DNA from: Chitinophagaceae bacterium
GTDB lineage: Bacteria > Bacteroidota > Bacteroidia > Chitinophagales > Chitinophagaceae
NCBI GenBank assembly: GCA_023957125.1
Contig: JAMLHL010000022.1
Coordinates: 1-64,000, forward strand
Length of the DNA stretch: 64,000 bases
Direction of reading: 5' to 3'
The notes below the pieces were generated by a model. It saw only the letters and a program-made list of their open reading frames with translations, ran no database searches and had not been told where the DNA came from. Position 1 is the first letter of the stretch. Every line of letters starts with the position of its first letter. Positions 53,434 through 61,206 of this stretch are shown one piece after another. The translations under genes were made by a program, and so were the position numbers.

Positions 53434-55266
53434 ATGTTTATCAATTTAACGGAACCTTTTGTTCGGCAGGCGACAACAACATTTAAGAACACCTGCCAGG
53501 TGTTCAGGATTATAATGATCATACTTTGTTGTTGGGGAACTACGGCAGTCTCCGCCAATCCGTTGGATGCCCCTGTTGGAGACAGAGCCGGCATTTTTAG
53601 GGCGGCCGTGGTTAAGATAGATATTACGCCCGATAAACCTAAGATGCTTTTGGGGTATAATGCCCGGCAGTCCGATGGCATCCATGACCCTATTTTCCAT
53701 CGGATAGTTTTGTTGGATGACGGCATCAACCGCTTCTGCCTGGTATCTACCGATATCTGTGTTATTTCTCCGTCGGAATACGACCACATGGCTTCGCTTG
53801 TTTTACAAAAATTTGGTATTGCTCCCGAAAATTTCTGGTGGTCCGTTACGCATACCCATTCTGCGCCGGAGGTAGGAGTGCCCGGCCTACCGGAAGTGTT
53901 CATGGGAGAGCGTTACAAACATCCTGTGGACGAAGAATATACCGATTTTGTGGAGCAAAAGATTTTGGAAGGTATAGAAAGAGCCGAAAAGCAATTGGTG
54001 AATGCCAGGCTGGGTGTGGGCTGGGGACATTCCAATGCCAATATGAACCGCAGGGGTATTGACGTCAACGGGAAGGCATCGCTGGGCATGGATCCTGACG
54101 GTCCTACCGACCGCAGGATCGGCCTGATTCGGATTGATAAAGAGGACGGGACCCCGTTGGTACTGATCTCTAATTATGCGATTCATGGTACCGCGTTAGG
54201 ATCGCCAAACCTTAAAATAAGTGCAGATGTGCCCGGTATTGTTGCGGAATACGTGGAGGAAAAAACAGGCGTGCCCATGCTTTTCATCAATGGGGCGGCG
54301 GGAAATATGGCGCCGATTTACAGTACCTATCCTAATCCACAGTCGGCGCATTTATCTCAGTTTCGCGTGTTACTGGGCGACAGGATTATAGAAGCCAATA
54401 AATCCATCATCACGAACATAAAGAAGGTGCAAATCTTTGCGGGGAAGACAATAGTGGAAACTCCCAGGAAAGAAGGCCTGGGCTGGCCTGCGGATATGGC
54501 CGCTTATAGCCGCCAGACGGCTGATGGAAAGAACCTGGTCCGGCTTCCTGTTCGTTTTCTGAAGATCAATAGCGATATCGCCATCTGGAGTCTTCCGGTG
54601 GAATTGTTTTGTGAAATCTCCAACGAGGTTCGCGATCGTTCCCCTTATACCTATACTTTCTATTACGGCTACACGAACGGATGGTTGGGTTATTTTCCGC
54701 CTGCCAGCCAGTTCAAACACGGGGGCTATGAGGTGGAAACCGTTTGTCCGTACACCACCGCTGCCGAACAGGATCTGAAAGAAACGGTGGTGAATTATCT
54801 GCAGGGAAATTTAAGGAGCAAAATTACGGGCGATGCCCCGTCGGTTAACAGGCCCTCAACCATTGTAGCAGACGAACATGGAGTGTTGAACCTATCCGCG
54901 GAAAAAGGGAAAGCCATTGGTCCCGATATTAAATATATGCCCGAGTGGGAAGCGTTTGGCTGGTTTACCGGAAAAGACCGGGTGGAATGGAATGTTGCCG
55001 TTGATCAGAAAGGAAGATATACCGTTTTGTTAGAATGGTCGGTGGATGATAAGGAGGCCGGAAAATCATTTGTGGTGGAAGCAGGAAAGAAACAGCTTAG
55101 CGGCACGGTGGAAAAATCGGGTTCCTGGGAAACCTACAGAACAATGGTAATAGGCACGATGGAACTGGAACCCGGAGTTCAGAAATTTGTGTTTCGTCCC
55201 AAGTCCGATTTTGGAAAAGGAGCGCTCCTGGATCTGAGGCAGTTGAAGTTAGTGAAGATACCATAG
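53434..55266 (+). CDS. Neutral/alkaline ceramidase-like hydrolase, exported (intact copy)
   Basis: The 610-residue protein has an export signal (VFRIIMIILCCWGTTAVSAN), then a ceramidase-type N-terminal metallo-amidase domain: VVKIDITPDKPKMLLGYNAR, VTHTHSAPEVG (zinc His), NYAIHGTALG, FINGAAGNMAPIYS and YGYTNGWLGYFPP. A C-terminal beta-sandwich domain (about residues 490-610) may bind ligand. Characterised relatives cut the amide of ceramide, but many Bacteroidota and Planctomycetes homologues sit in glycan-related clusters and may have other amide or ester substrates. Two decayed paralogues lie upstream (46082 and 48533). Translationally close to the cytochrome lipoprotein gene. Confidence 0.8.
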   Translation: MFINLTEPFVRQATTTFKNTCQVFRIIMIILCCWGTTAVSANPLDAPVGDRAGIFRAAVVKIDITPDKPKMLLGYNARQSDGIHDPIFHRIVLLDDGINRFCLVSTDICVISPSEYDHMASLVLQKFGIAPENFWWSVTHTHSAPEVGVPGLPEVFMGERYKHPVDEEYTDFVEQKILEGIERAEKQLVNARLGVGWGHSNANMNRRGIDVNGKASLGMDPDGPTDRRIGLIRIDKEDGTPLVLISNYAIHGTALGSPNLKISADVPGIVAEYVEEKTGVPMLFINGAAGNMAPIYSTYPNPQSAHLSQFRVLLGDRIIEANKSIITNIKKVQIFAGKTIVETPRKEGLGWPADMAAYSRQTADGKNLVRLPVRFLKINSDIAIWSLPVELFCEISNEVRDRSPYTYTFYYGYTNGWLGYFPPASQFKHGGYEVETVCPYTTAAEQDLKETVVNYLQGNLRSKITGDAPSVNRPSTIVADEHGVLNLSAEKGKAIGPDIKYMPEWEAFGWFTGKDRVEWNVAVDQKGRYTVLLEWSVDDKEAGKSFVVEAGKKQLSGTVEKSGSWETYRTMVIGTMELEPGVQKFVFRPKSDFGKGALLDLRQLKLVKIP

Positions 55267-55398
55267 ATACGATTGATCACTTTACAAAAAGATGGCTATC
55301 CAAAAAATGACAATTTCATGACAGCCTGATGGACACAGTACGGCCCTGCCGTAAAGAAGAATATGTACTTTCGTTGGTACGGTTCTTAAAGAAAAAAA

Positions 55399-56691
55399 TT
55401 GGGTACACACGCAGTCATCAGCAGGAAGTGGTTCCTGGCGGGAATAGTTAATTTGTCTTTAGTGGCACTACTGGGAACGGTGATGCGCTATAAAATAGCT
55501 TTCGATCTGCCCCTGTTTGTACAAAACAACCTGTTACATGCGCATTCGCATTTTGCATTCAGCGGGTGGATAAGTCACATATTGTTTACCGCGCTGGCAA
55601 TCCTTATATCGCCGTTTATATCCCGAGTCAGGCAAAAAAAATATTTCTGGCTGATCGTTGCCAACCTGGTCAGCGCTTACGGTATGTTGATCGCCTTCAG
55701 TATGCAGGGCTACAGGGCGGTTTCGATAACGTTTTCTACCCTGTCACTTTTGGTTGGTGTATCGTATGCTTATGTGTTTATTAAAGACAGCCGGTATCTG
55801 CCCCGTAATGATATCGCCAAACCCTGGGCCATAGCCGGTCTCCTCTTTAATGTAATTTCTGTTGCCGGTCCTTTTACACTCGCCTATCTGATGGCCTCCA
55901 AAAGCAACAGCCGGGAGATGACGCTTGCTTCTATTCATTATTTTCTGCACTTTCAATACAATGGATGGTTCTTTTTTGGCGGGATGGCGTTAATAACCAC
56001 GCTGCTTCCAAAAAAATTTCTTAACCTGAAGTGGTATTTTGTTTTGTTTACGCTTACGGTTATTCCCACTTTTTTTCAATCCGTTCTTTGGATTAAGTTG
56101 CCGGCATGGCTCCGGTTTGTTACCGCCGTTGCCACCCTGGTACAACTCACCGCCTGGCTGGTTTTAGTAGCCAGAAGCTGGCCGTTGGTACACCGGTGCC
56201 GAAGTGATCGGCATTCCTGGATGCGCCTGTTTTTGTTTACCGCGGCAACGGCTATGACCCTGAAGCTGGTTTTACAGGCTTTGTCTATGATCCCCTCCCT
56301 GGGTCAGATGCTGTTTGATTACCGGCCGATCATCATCTTTTATTTGCACCTTGTGCTGCTTGGGGTATTCAGTTTGTTTATTATTTATTATTGTTTCCGA
56401 ACCGGCCAGCTGCAGCCAACAAGAATAGCAAAAAAAGCTACCATCGGGTTCTTTGCCGGAGTGGTGCTCAACGAGTTGGTATTAGGCGTTCAGGGCATCG
56501 CGTCTATTGCTCTTTTCCCTGTGCCCTTCGTCAATGAGATGTTGTTTTGTGCGGCGTTCCTTTTACTCACCAGTGCTGTAACCCTGGTGATTTCCCAATT
56601 GAAGACCGGTCCCGGTCGGGAAATGTCGGTTTCTCAATCCTTTATTTTCAAACTTTCCCGGAAGGAAGCGCTTCCGGCACATGCCAATTGA
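55399..56691 (+). CDS. Multi-pass membrane protein with His motifs, heme-copper-oxidase-subunit-I-like
   Basis: This 430-residue protein has about 12 predicted membrane helices. Conserved-looking His residues lie in helices: HAHSHFAFSGW (His47, His49, His51), IHYFLHFQYNGW (His180, His184) and FYLHLVLLG (His317). The HAHSHFAFSGW and HFQYNGW segments recall quinol NO-reductase/cytochrome-oxidase subunit I relatives, but the canonical metal-site set is not complete by eye, so oxidase activity is not claimed. The start is a TTG at 55399, supported by the immediate first helix (WFLAGIVNLSLVALLGTV). The gene stands alone between the ceramidase-like gene and prfA. Confidence 0.55.
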   Translation: MGTHAVISRKWFLAGIVNLSLVALLGTVMRYKIAFDLPLFVQNNLLHAHSHFAFSGWISHILFTALAILISPFISRVRQKKYFWLIVANLVSAYGMLIAFSMQGYRAVSITFSTLSLLVGVSYAYVFIKDSRYLPRNDIAKPWAIAGLLFNVISVAGPFTLAYLMASKSNSREMTLASIHYFLHFQYNGWFFFGGMALITTLLPKKFLNLKWYFVLFTLTVIPTFFQSVLWIKLPAWLRFVTAVATLVQLTAWLVLVARSWPLVHRCRSDRHSWMRLFLFTAATAMTLKLVLQALSMIPSLGQMLFDYRPIIIFYLHLVLLGVFSLFIIYYCFRTGQLQPTRIAKKATIGFFAGVVLNELVLGVQGIASIALFPVPFVNEMLFCAAFLLLTSAVTLVISQLKTGPGREMSVSQSFIFKLSRKEALPAHAN

Positions 56692-56801
56692 ATAAAGTAT
56701 CTGCCCGCCGGTTGTTGTCTTTTTTTTCGGCCGGTTTTTTAATGGTTTGCGTATAAATGGTATCCCGAACAGCTGAATAGATAATTTTCCCTCATCCCGA
56801 A

Positions 56802-56832
56802 TTTGTAATAAGCCAACGCTGAACTACCTTTG
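56802..56832 (+). promoter_or_regulatory. Promoter of prfA
   Basis: TTTG (56802-56805), 19 bases, then TACCTTTG (56825-56832): the full Bacteroidota -33/-7 pattern, 44 bases before the prfA start codon. It is the cleanest promoter in the window. Confidence 0.7.
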
Positions 56833-56876
56833 CAGCCCCGAAAATTGCCGCTCAGGCAGTTGGGAAAACAAAACCG

Positions 56877-57944
56877 ATGTTAGATAAATTAGAAGCTATA
56901 AAAGCCAGGTTTGATCAGTTGGGCGTTGCCTTAACCAATCCGGAGATTGTAAATGACAACAGGAAGTTTACGGCTACCAGCAGGGAATACCGGAGCCTGG
57001 AGAAAATAGTGAATGCTTATAAGGGGTACAAAAAGATATTGGAGAATCTTGATTTTTATACGGAGGTTTTGAACGGAGAAGATGCCGAAATGCGGGAAAT
57101 GGCAAAAGAAGAGCTACCCGTGCTGGAAGAGCAAAAAAGCGCTACAGAGGCAACTATCCGCCAAATGCTGATCCCCAAGGATCCGCAGGATGAAAAAAAC
57201 GCTATCATTGAGATCCGTGCCGGAACCGGCGGAGATGAGGCCTCCCTTTTTGCCGGCGATCTGTTGAGAATGTATGTTCATTATTGTGAAGATAAAGGAT
57301 GGAAAACCGCCATACTCAGTGAAAATGAAGGTACCGTGGGAGGATATAAAGAGGTGGAATTAGAAGTAAAAGGAGAGGATGTGTATGGCGTCCTGAAGTT
57401 CGAAAGCGGGGTACACCGGGTACAACGCGTGCCCCACACCGAAGCCAGCGGGCGGGTGCATACCAGTGCCGCTACGGTGGCCGTGATGCCGGAGGCGGAC
57501 GAAGTGGATTTTGAATTGAAAGAGAGCGATGTGAAAATGGAAACGGCCCGCAGCGGCGGCGCCGGCGGCCAAAACGTGAATAAGGTGGAGACCAAGGTGA
57601 TGCTAACCCATCTGCCTACAGGAACGGTGGTGGTTTGCCAAACCGAACGTTCCCAGTTAGCCAACCGCGAAAAAGCCATGCAAATGCTCCGCACCCGTTT
57701 GTATGAAGAACAGGTGCGCAAGCAGGAAGAAGAGATCGCCCGCCACCGCAAAAGCCTGGTCAGCTCCGGCGACCGGTCGGCTAAAATCCGGACTTATAAT
57801 TTCCCCCAGGGCAGGGTTACCGATCATCGGATCGGGCTCACGGTATATAACCTCGACAGTGTGATGAACGGCGATCTGCAGGAATTCATTGATGCACTTC
57901 AGTTTGCGGAAAATGCCGAAAAGCTCGCCCACGAAGGAACGTAG
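56877..57944 (+). CDS. prfA: Peptide chain release factor 1
   Basis: The 355-residue factor recognises UAA and UAG and triggers peptide release. The GGQ loop RSGGAGGQNVNKVETKV that enters the peptidyl-transferase centre, and the PxT-type anticodon region (VQRVPHTEASGRVHTSAATVAV) that identifies RF1, are both visible. Length is normal for RF1. It is monocistronic under its own promoter; no hemK/prmC methyltransferase gene follows. Confidence 0.95.
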   Translation: MLDKLEAIKARFDQLGVALTNPEIVNDNRKFTATSREYRSLEKIVNAYKGYKKILENLDFYTEVLNGEDAEMREMAKEELPVLEEQKSATEATIRQMLIPKDPQDEKNAIIEIRAGTGGDEASLFAGDLLRMYVHYCEDKGWKTAILSENEGTVGGYKEVELEVKGEDVYGVLKFESGVHRVQRVPHTEASGRVHTSAATVAVMPEADEVDFELKESDVKMETARSGGAGGQNVNKVETKVMLTHLPTGTVVVCQTERSQLANREKAMQMLRTRLYEEQVRKQEEEIARHRKSLVSSGDRSAKIRTYNFPQGRVTDHRIGLTVYNLDSVMNGDLQEFIDALQFAENAEKLAHEGT

Positions 57945-58166
57945 ATTTTATATTTGAAATTTCACTATACGGAGCGGCTCACACGCTCACTTAGCTGCGG
58001 TACCGGCCCTTGTGCCGCGGGTGCTGACCGCAGGCAGATTTCCCCCAATTCCATTTAATATTTGCTAAATAATAAGGGGCGCGGGTGGGGGTGGGTCTCT
58101 TTTCCTTCTTTTAAGTGCCGTTTGTTTATTTACTTTGCGGCTATTCAACACACTAAATATTAAGAT

Positions 58167-59219
58167 ATGAGAATATTGATAACCGGAACGGCGGGATTTA
58201 TTGGCTTTCATTTGGCAAATTACCTGATAGCGAGAGGAGATGAAGTAATAGGGCTGGATAGCATCAATGATTACTACGATACCAGCTTGAAATACGGACG
58301 CCTGAAGATAGCCGGTATAAACGAGGAAGATATTGCATATGGTAAACTGGTTCCCAGTTCCAGATTTCCCAATTACAGCTTTATCCAACTGCAACTGGAA
58401 GATAAAGCCAACCTAGACAAATTATTTGCTTCCCATGAGTTTGATAAAGTATGCAATCTTGCCGCACAGGCCGGGGTAAGGTACAGTCTTACGAATCCCG
58501 ATGTATATATCAACAGCAACATAATCGGATTCCTCAATGTATTAGAATGCTGCCGTCATTATAATATAAAGCACCTCGCCTATGCCAGCAGTTCAAGCGT
58601 ATATGGGCTCAACGGCAAATCGCCTTTTTCCACCTCCGATAATGTTGATCATCCTGTTTCCCTGTATGCTGCGAGCAAAAAGAGCAATGAACTGATGGCG
58701 CACACTTACAGCCATTTGTTTGGGATACCCACCACCGGGTTAAGATTCTTTACCGTATATGGCCCCTGGGGCCGGCCAGACATGGCCCTGTTTCTTTTTA
58801 CCAGGGCTATTCTTGAGGATAAGCCGATCCAGGTGTTCAATAATGGCAATATGGTAAGAGATTTTACCTATGTGGATGACATAGTAGAGGGCGTGGTAAG
58901 AGTTATTGATAACCCGCCGGCGGAGAACCCATCCTGGGATGCTGTTCATCCGGATCCGTCCACTTCCAGCGCTCCTTATAAGATATATAATATCGGTAAT
59001 AACAGCCCGGTGCGGTTGATGGAGTTCATTGAAGCTATAGAACAGGCCTTAGGCAAAACGGCTCAGAAGCAAATGCTGCCCATGCAGCCCGGAGATGTAG
59101 CCGCCACCTGCGCCGATGTACAGGACCTGGTGGCTCAGCTTAACTATAAACCCAACACGACAGTAAAGACAGGCATACAAAATTTTATCCGCTGGTACCG
59201 CGATTATTACCGGGTGTAA
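58167..59219 (+). CDS. NAD-dependent nucleotide-sugar epimerase (UDP-glucuronate 4-epimerase-like)
   Basis: The 350-residue extended SDR has the cofactor motif GTAGFIGFHLA, LDSINDYYD, LAAQAGVRYSLTNPDVYI, and the catalytic YAASKKSNE. The LAAQAGVRYS and FFTVYGPWGRPDMA segments are characteristic of UDP-glucuronate 4-epimerases (CapI/WbpP-related), which make UDP-galacturonate for surface polysaccharide. A TTACTTTG box lies about 30 bases upstream. The 222-base gap before it holds short GC-rich inverted repeats (CTGCGGT/ACCGCAG) but no gene. Confidence 0.85.
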   Translation: MRILITGTAGFIGFHLANYLIARGDEVIGLDSINDYYDTSLKYGRLKIAGINEEDIAYGKLVPSSRFPNYSFIQLQLEDKANLDKLFASHEFDKVCNLAAQAGVRYSLTNPDVYINSNIIGFLNVLECCRHYNIKHLAYASSSSVYGLNGKSPFSTSDNVDHPVSLYAASKKSNELMAHTYSHLFGIPTTGLRFFTVYGPWGRPDMALFLFTRAILEDKPIQVFNNGNMVRDFTYVDDIVEGVVRVIDNPPAENPSWDAVHPDPSTSSAPYKIYNIGNNSPVRLMEFIEAIEQALGKTAQKQMLPMQPGDVAATCADVQDLVAQLNYKPNTTVKTGIQNFIRWYRDYYRV

Positions 59220-59244
59220 CCGCCTGCCGTACCCGTTAAAAAAA

Positions 59245-59275
59245 TTTTGTCCTTCATTTGAATATCTTAACTTTG
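59245..59275 (+). promoter_or_regulatory. Promoter of the rimP-nusA-infB operon
   Basis: TTTTG (59245-59249), 18 bases, then TAACTTTG (59268-59275) matches the Bacteroidota promoter pattern and precedes the rimP start by 58 bases, leaving space for the hairpin at 59294. Confidence 0.65.
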
Positions 59276-59293
59276 CCGAAGGAAAAGAACGAC

Positions 59294-59318
59294 AGAAGGG
59301 AACGATCCGTTCCCTTCT
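59294..59318 (+). promoter_or_regulatory. Leader hairpin before rimP
   Basis: AGAAGGGAACG (59294-59304) and CGTTCCCTTCT (59308-59318) form a perfect 11-bp stem with loop ATC. It lies between the operon promoter and the rimP start codon (59334). Only a weak T-rich stretch follows, so it may be an attenuator, mRNA-stability element or protein-binding site rather than a full terminator. Confidence 0.7.
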
Positions 59319-59333
59319 TCATTTATCAATACT

Positions 59334-59804
59334 ATGGGAAGCGACAATACAACGGGTATTATAAGTGAAATGGTAAGCACACTACTGGCGGAGGATCCGG
59401 GATATTTTTTGGTGGAGGTAAAAATTACTCCCGGCAATAATATAAAAGTGTTTTTGGATGCCGACGGTGGCGTTTCTATTGATAAATGCGTGAAATACAA
59501 CCGGGCCCTGTACAAGCAGTTAGAGGCTGGCAACCTTTTCCCCGGCGCTGATTTTTCTCTGGAAGTTTCCTCGCCGGGGCTCGATGAACCCCTGAAATTA
59601 AAGCGTCAGTACATAAAAAATACAGGCAGGCAGGTGGAAGTGGTTTTATTGGACGGCAGTAAGATAGAGGGAAAACTCACAGGAGCGGACGACAATGGCA
59701 TCCGGGTGGAGGAAGTAAAAGGAAAGAATAAAAAAAAGGAATTGTTGGAACACAACATACCATTTGATAACATTAAAACAACAAAAATTCAAATTCAATT
59801 TTAA
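59334..59804 (+). CDS. rimP: Ribosome maturation factor RimP
   Basis: The 156-residue protein has the RimP N-terminal domain (YFLVEVKITPGNNIKVFLDADGGVSIDKC) with FSLEVSSPGLDEPLK, and an Sm-like C-terminal domain. RimP assists 30S subunit assembly. It is the first gene of rimP-nusA-infB, an order conserved in most bacteria. The gap to nusA is 58 bases. Confidence 0.95.
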   Translation: MGSDNTTGIISEMVSTLLAEDPGYFLVEVKITPGNNIKVFLDADGGVSIDKCVKYNRALYKQLEAGNLFPGADFSLEVSSPGLDEPLKLKRQYIKNTGRQVEVVLLDGSKIEGKLTGADDNGIRVEEVKGKNKKKELLEHNIPFDNIKTTKIQIQF

Positions 59805-59862
59805 CGTTCCTTGCCGGATGAAGGTCAAGACCTTATTCTGTTAAAGGATAAAAAGCTGAAGT

Positions 59863-61110
59863 ATGGCAAGTATTAATCTCATTGAATCTTTCCAGGATTT
59901 TAAAGATGCGGAAAATATTGACCGTCCCACCTTGATGAAAGTGCTGGAAGATGTATTTAAGACGCTGCTACGGAAAAAATACGGCTCCGATGAAAATTTT
60001 GACGTGATCGTTAATACCGAAAAAGGAGACCTTGAAATCGTGCATCGCCGTACCATTGTGGAAGACGGTCAGGTGGAAGACCCTGTGGCGGAAATTGCTT
60101 ATAGTGATGCCATTAAAATTGAACCGGATTTTGAAGTGGGAGAAGAATTGTTCCAGGAAGTGGATATCCTGGACTTCGGACGCCGCGCGATCCTGGCTGC
60201 CAAACAAACCCTGGCCAGCCGTATCAGCGATTTAAAGAAAAGTAACCTGGTGAAAAAATATGCTGACCGGGTAGGAGAAATTATCAGCGCGGAAGTGTAC
60301 CAGGTATGGAAAAAAGAAGTATTATTATTAGATGAAGATGGCAATGAGTTGATCATTCCCAAATCTGAGCAAATACCATCGGATTTTTTTAAAAAAGGGG
60401 AAAATATTAAATCGGTGGTAAAAAAGGTGGAATTAAAAAACAATTCCCCGGTGATCATTCTTTCGCGCACCCATCCTTCGTTTTTAGCGAAGCTGCTTGA
60501 AATCGAGGTGCCGGAAATATTTGACGGGCTGATCGTGATCCGCAAAATAGTAAGAGAGCCGGGTGAGCGGGCAAAAGTGGCGGTGGAATCTTACGACGAC
60601 CGGATTGATCCGGTAGGAGCATGCGTGGGGATGAAAGGAAGTCGCATCCACGGTATCGTACGGGAGTTGAAAAACGAAAACATTGATGTGATCAACTGGA
60701 CAAACAATACCCAACTGCTCATTCAGCGTGCTTTGACACCGGCTAAGGTGAGTTTTATGGAACTGGATACGGAAAGAAAACATGCCAATGTGTTTCTCAA
60801 GCCCGACCAGGTATCGCTTGCCATCGGCCGCCGGGGAGTAAATATTAAATTGGCTTCGGAACTGGCGGGTTATGAAATTGATGTATTCCGCGATGATGAA
60901 AATGAAATTGAAGAATATGACATTGACCTGGATGAATTTGCAGATGAAATTGACGGATGGGTCATTGACGCGCTGAAAGGCATTGGGTGCGATACCGCGC
61001 GCAGTGTGCTTGACCTCTCAAATGAAGAGCTGATCCGCAGAGCCGATCTTGAAAAAGAAACCATTGAAGAAGTAAAAAAAGTGCTGGAAGAAGAATTTGA
61101 AAAAGAATAA
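59863..61110 (+). CDS. nusA: Transcription termination/antitermination factor NusA
   Basis: The 415-residue protein comprises the RNA-polymerase-binding N-terminal domain (residues ~1-125), an S1 domain (VGEIISAEVYQVWKKE) and two KH domains (DPVGACVGMKGSRIHGIVREL; VSLAIGRRGVNIKLASELAGY). An acidic tail follows, with one helix-hairpin-helix-like segment (GIGCDTARSVLDLSNEEL). It modulates pausing, termination and antitermination. The length lacks the second C-terminal acidic repeat of Escherichia coli NusA, which is normal for Bacteroidota. Confidence 0.95.
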   Translation: MASINLIESFQDFKDAENIDRPTLMKVLEDVFKTLLRKKYGSDENFDVIVNTEKGDLEIVHRRTIVEDGQVEDPVAEIAYSDAIKIEPDFEVGEELFQEVDILDFGRRAILAAKQTLASRISDLKKSNLVKKYADRVGEIISAEVYQVWKKEVLLLDEDGNELIIPKSEQIPSDFFKKGENIKSVVKKVELKNNSPVIILSRTHPSFLAKLLEIEVPEIFDGLIVIRKIVREPGERAKVAVESYDDRIDPVGACVGMKGSRIHGIVRELKNENIDVINWTNNTQLLIQRALTPAKVSFMELDTERKHANVFLKPDQVSLAIGRRGVNIKLASELAGYEIDVFRDDENEIEEYDIDLDEFADEIDGWVIDALKGIGCDTARSVLDLSNEELIRRADLEKETIEEVKKVLEEEFEKE

Positions 61111-61206
61111 AGATGAGGAGACGAGGAAGGCATATTTATATATTTAGAAGAACAGAATAAAAAAAATCCTTTCTTTTCCGACCAGGAACAGACGGGACAA
61201 AAATGT

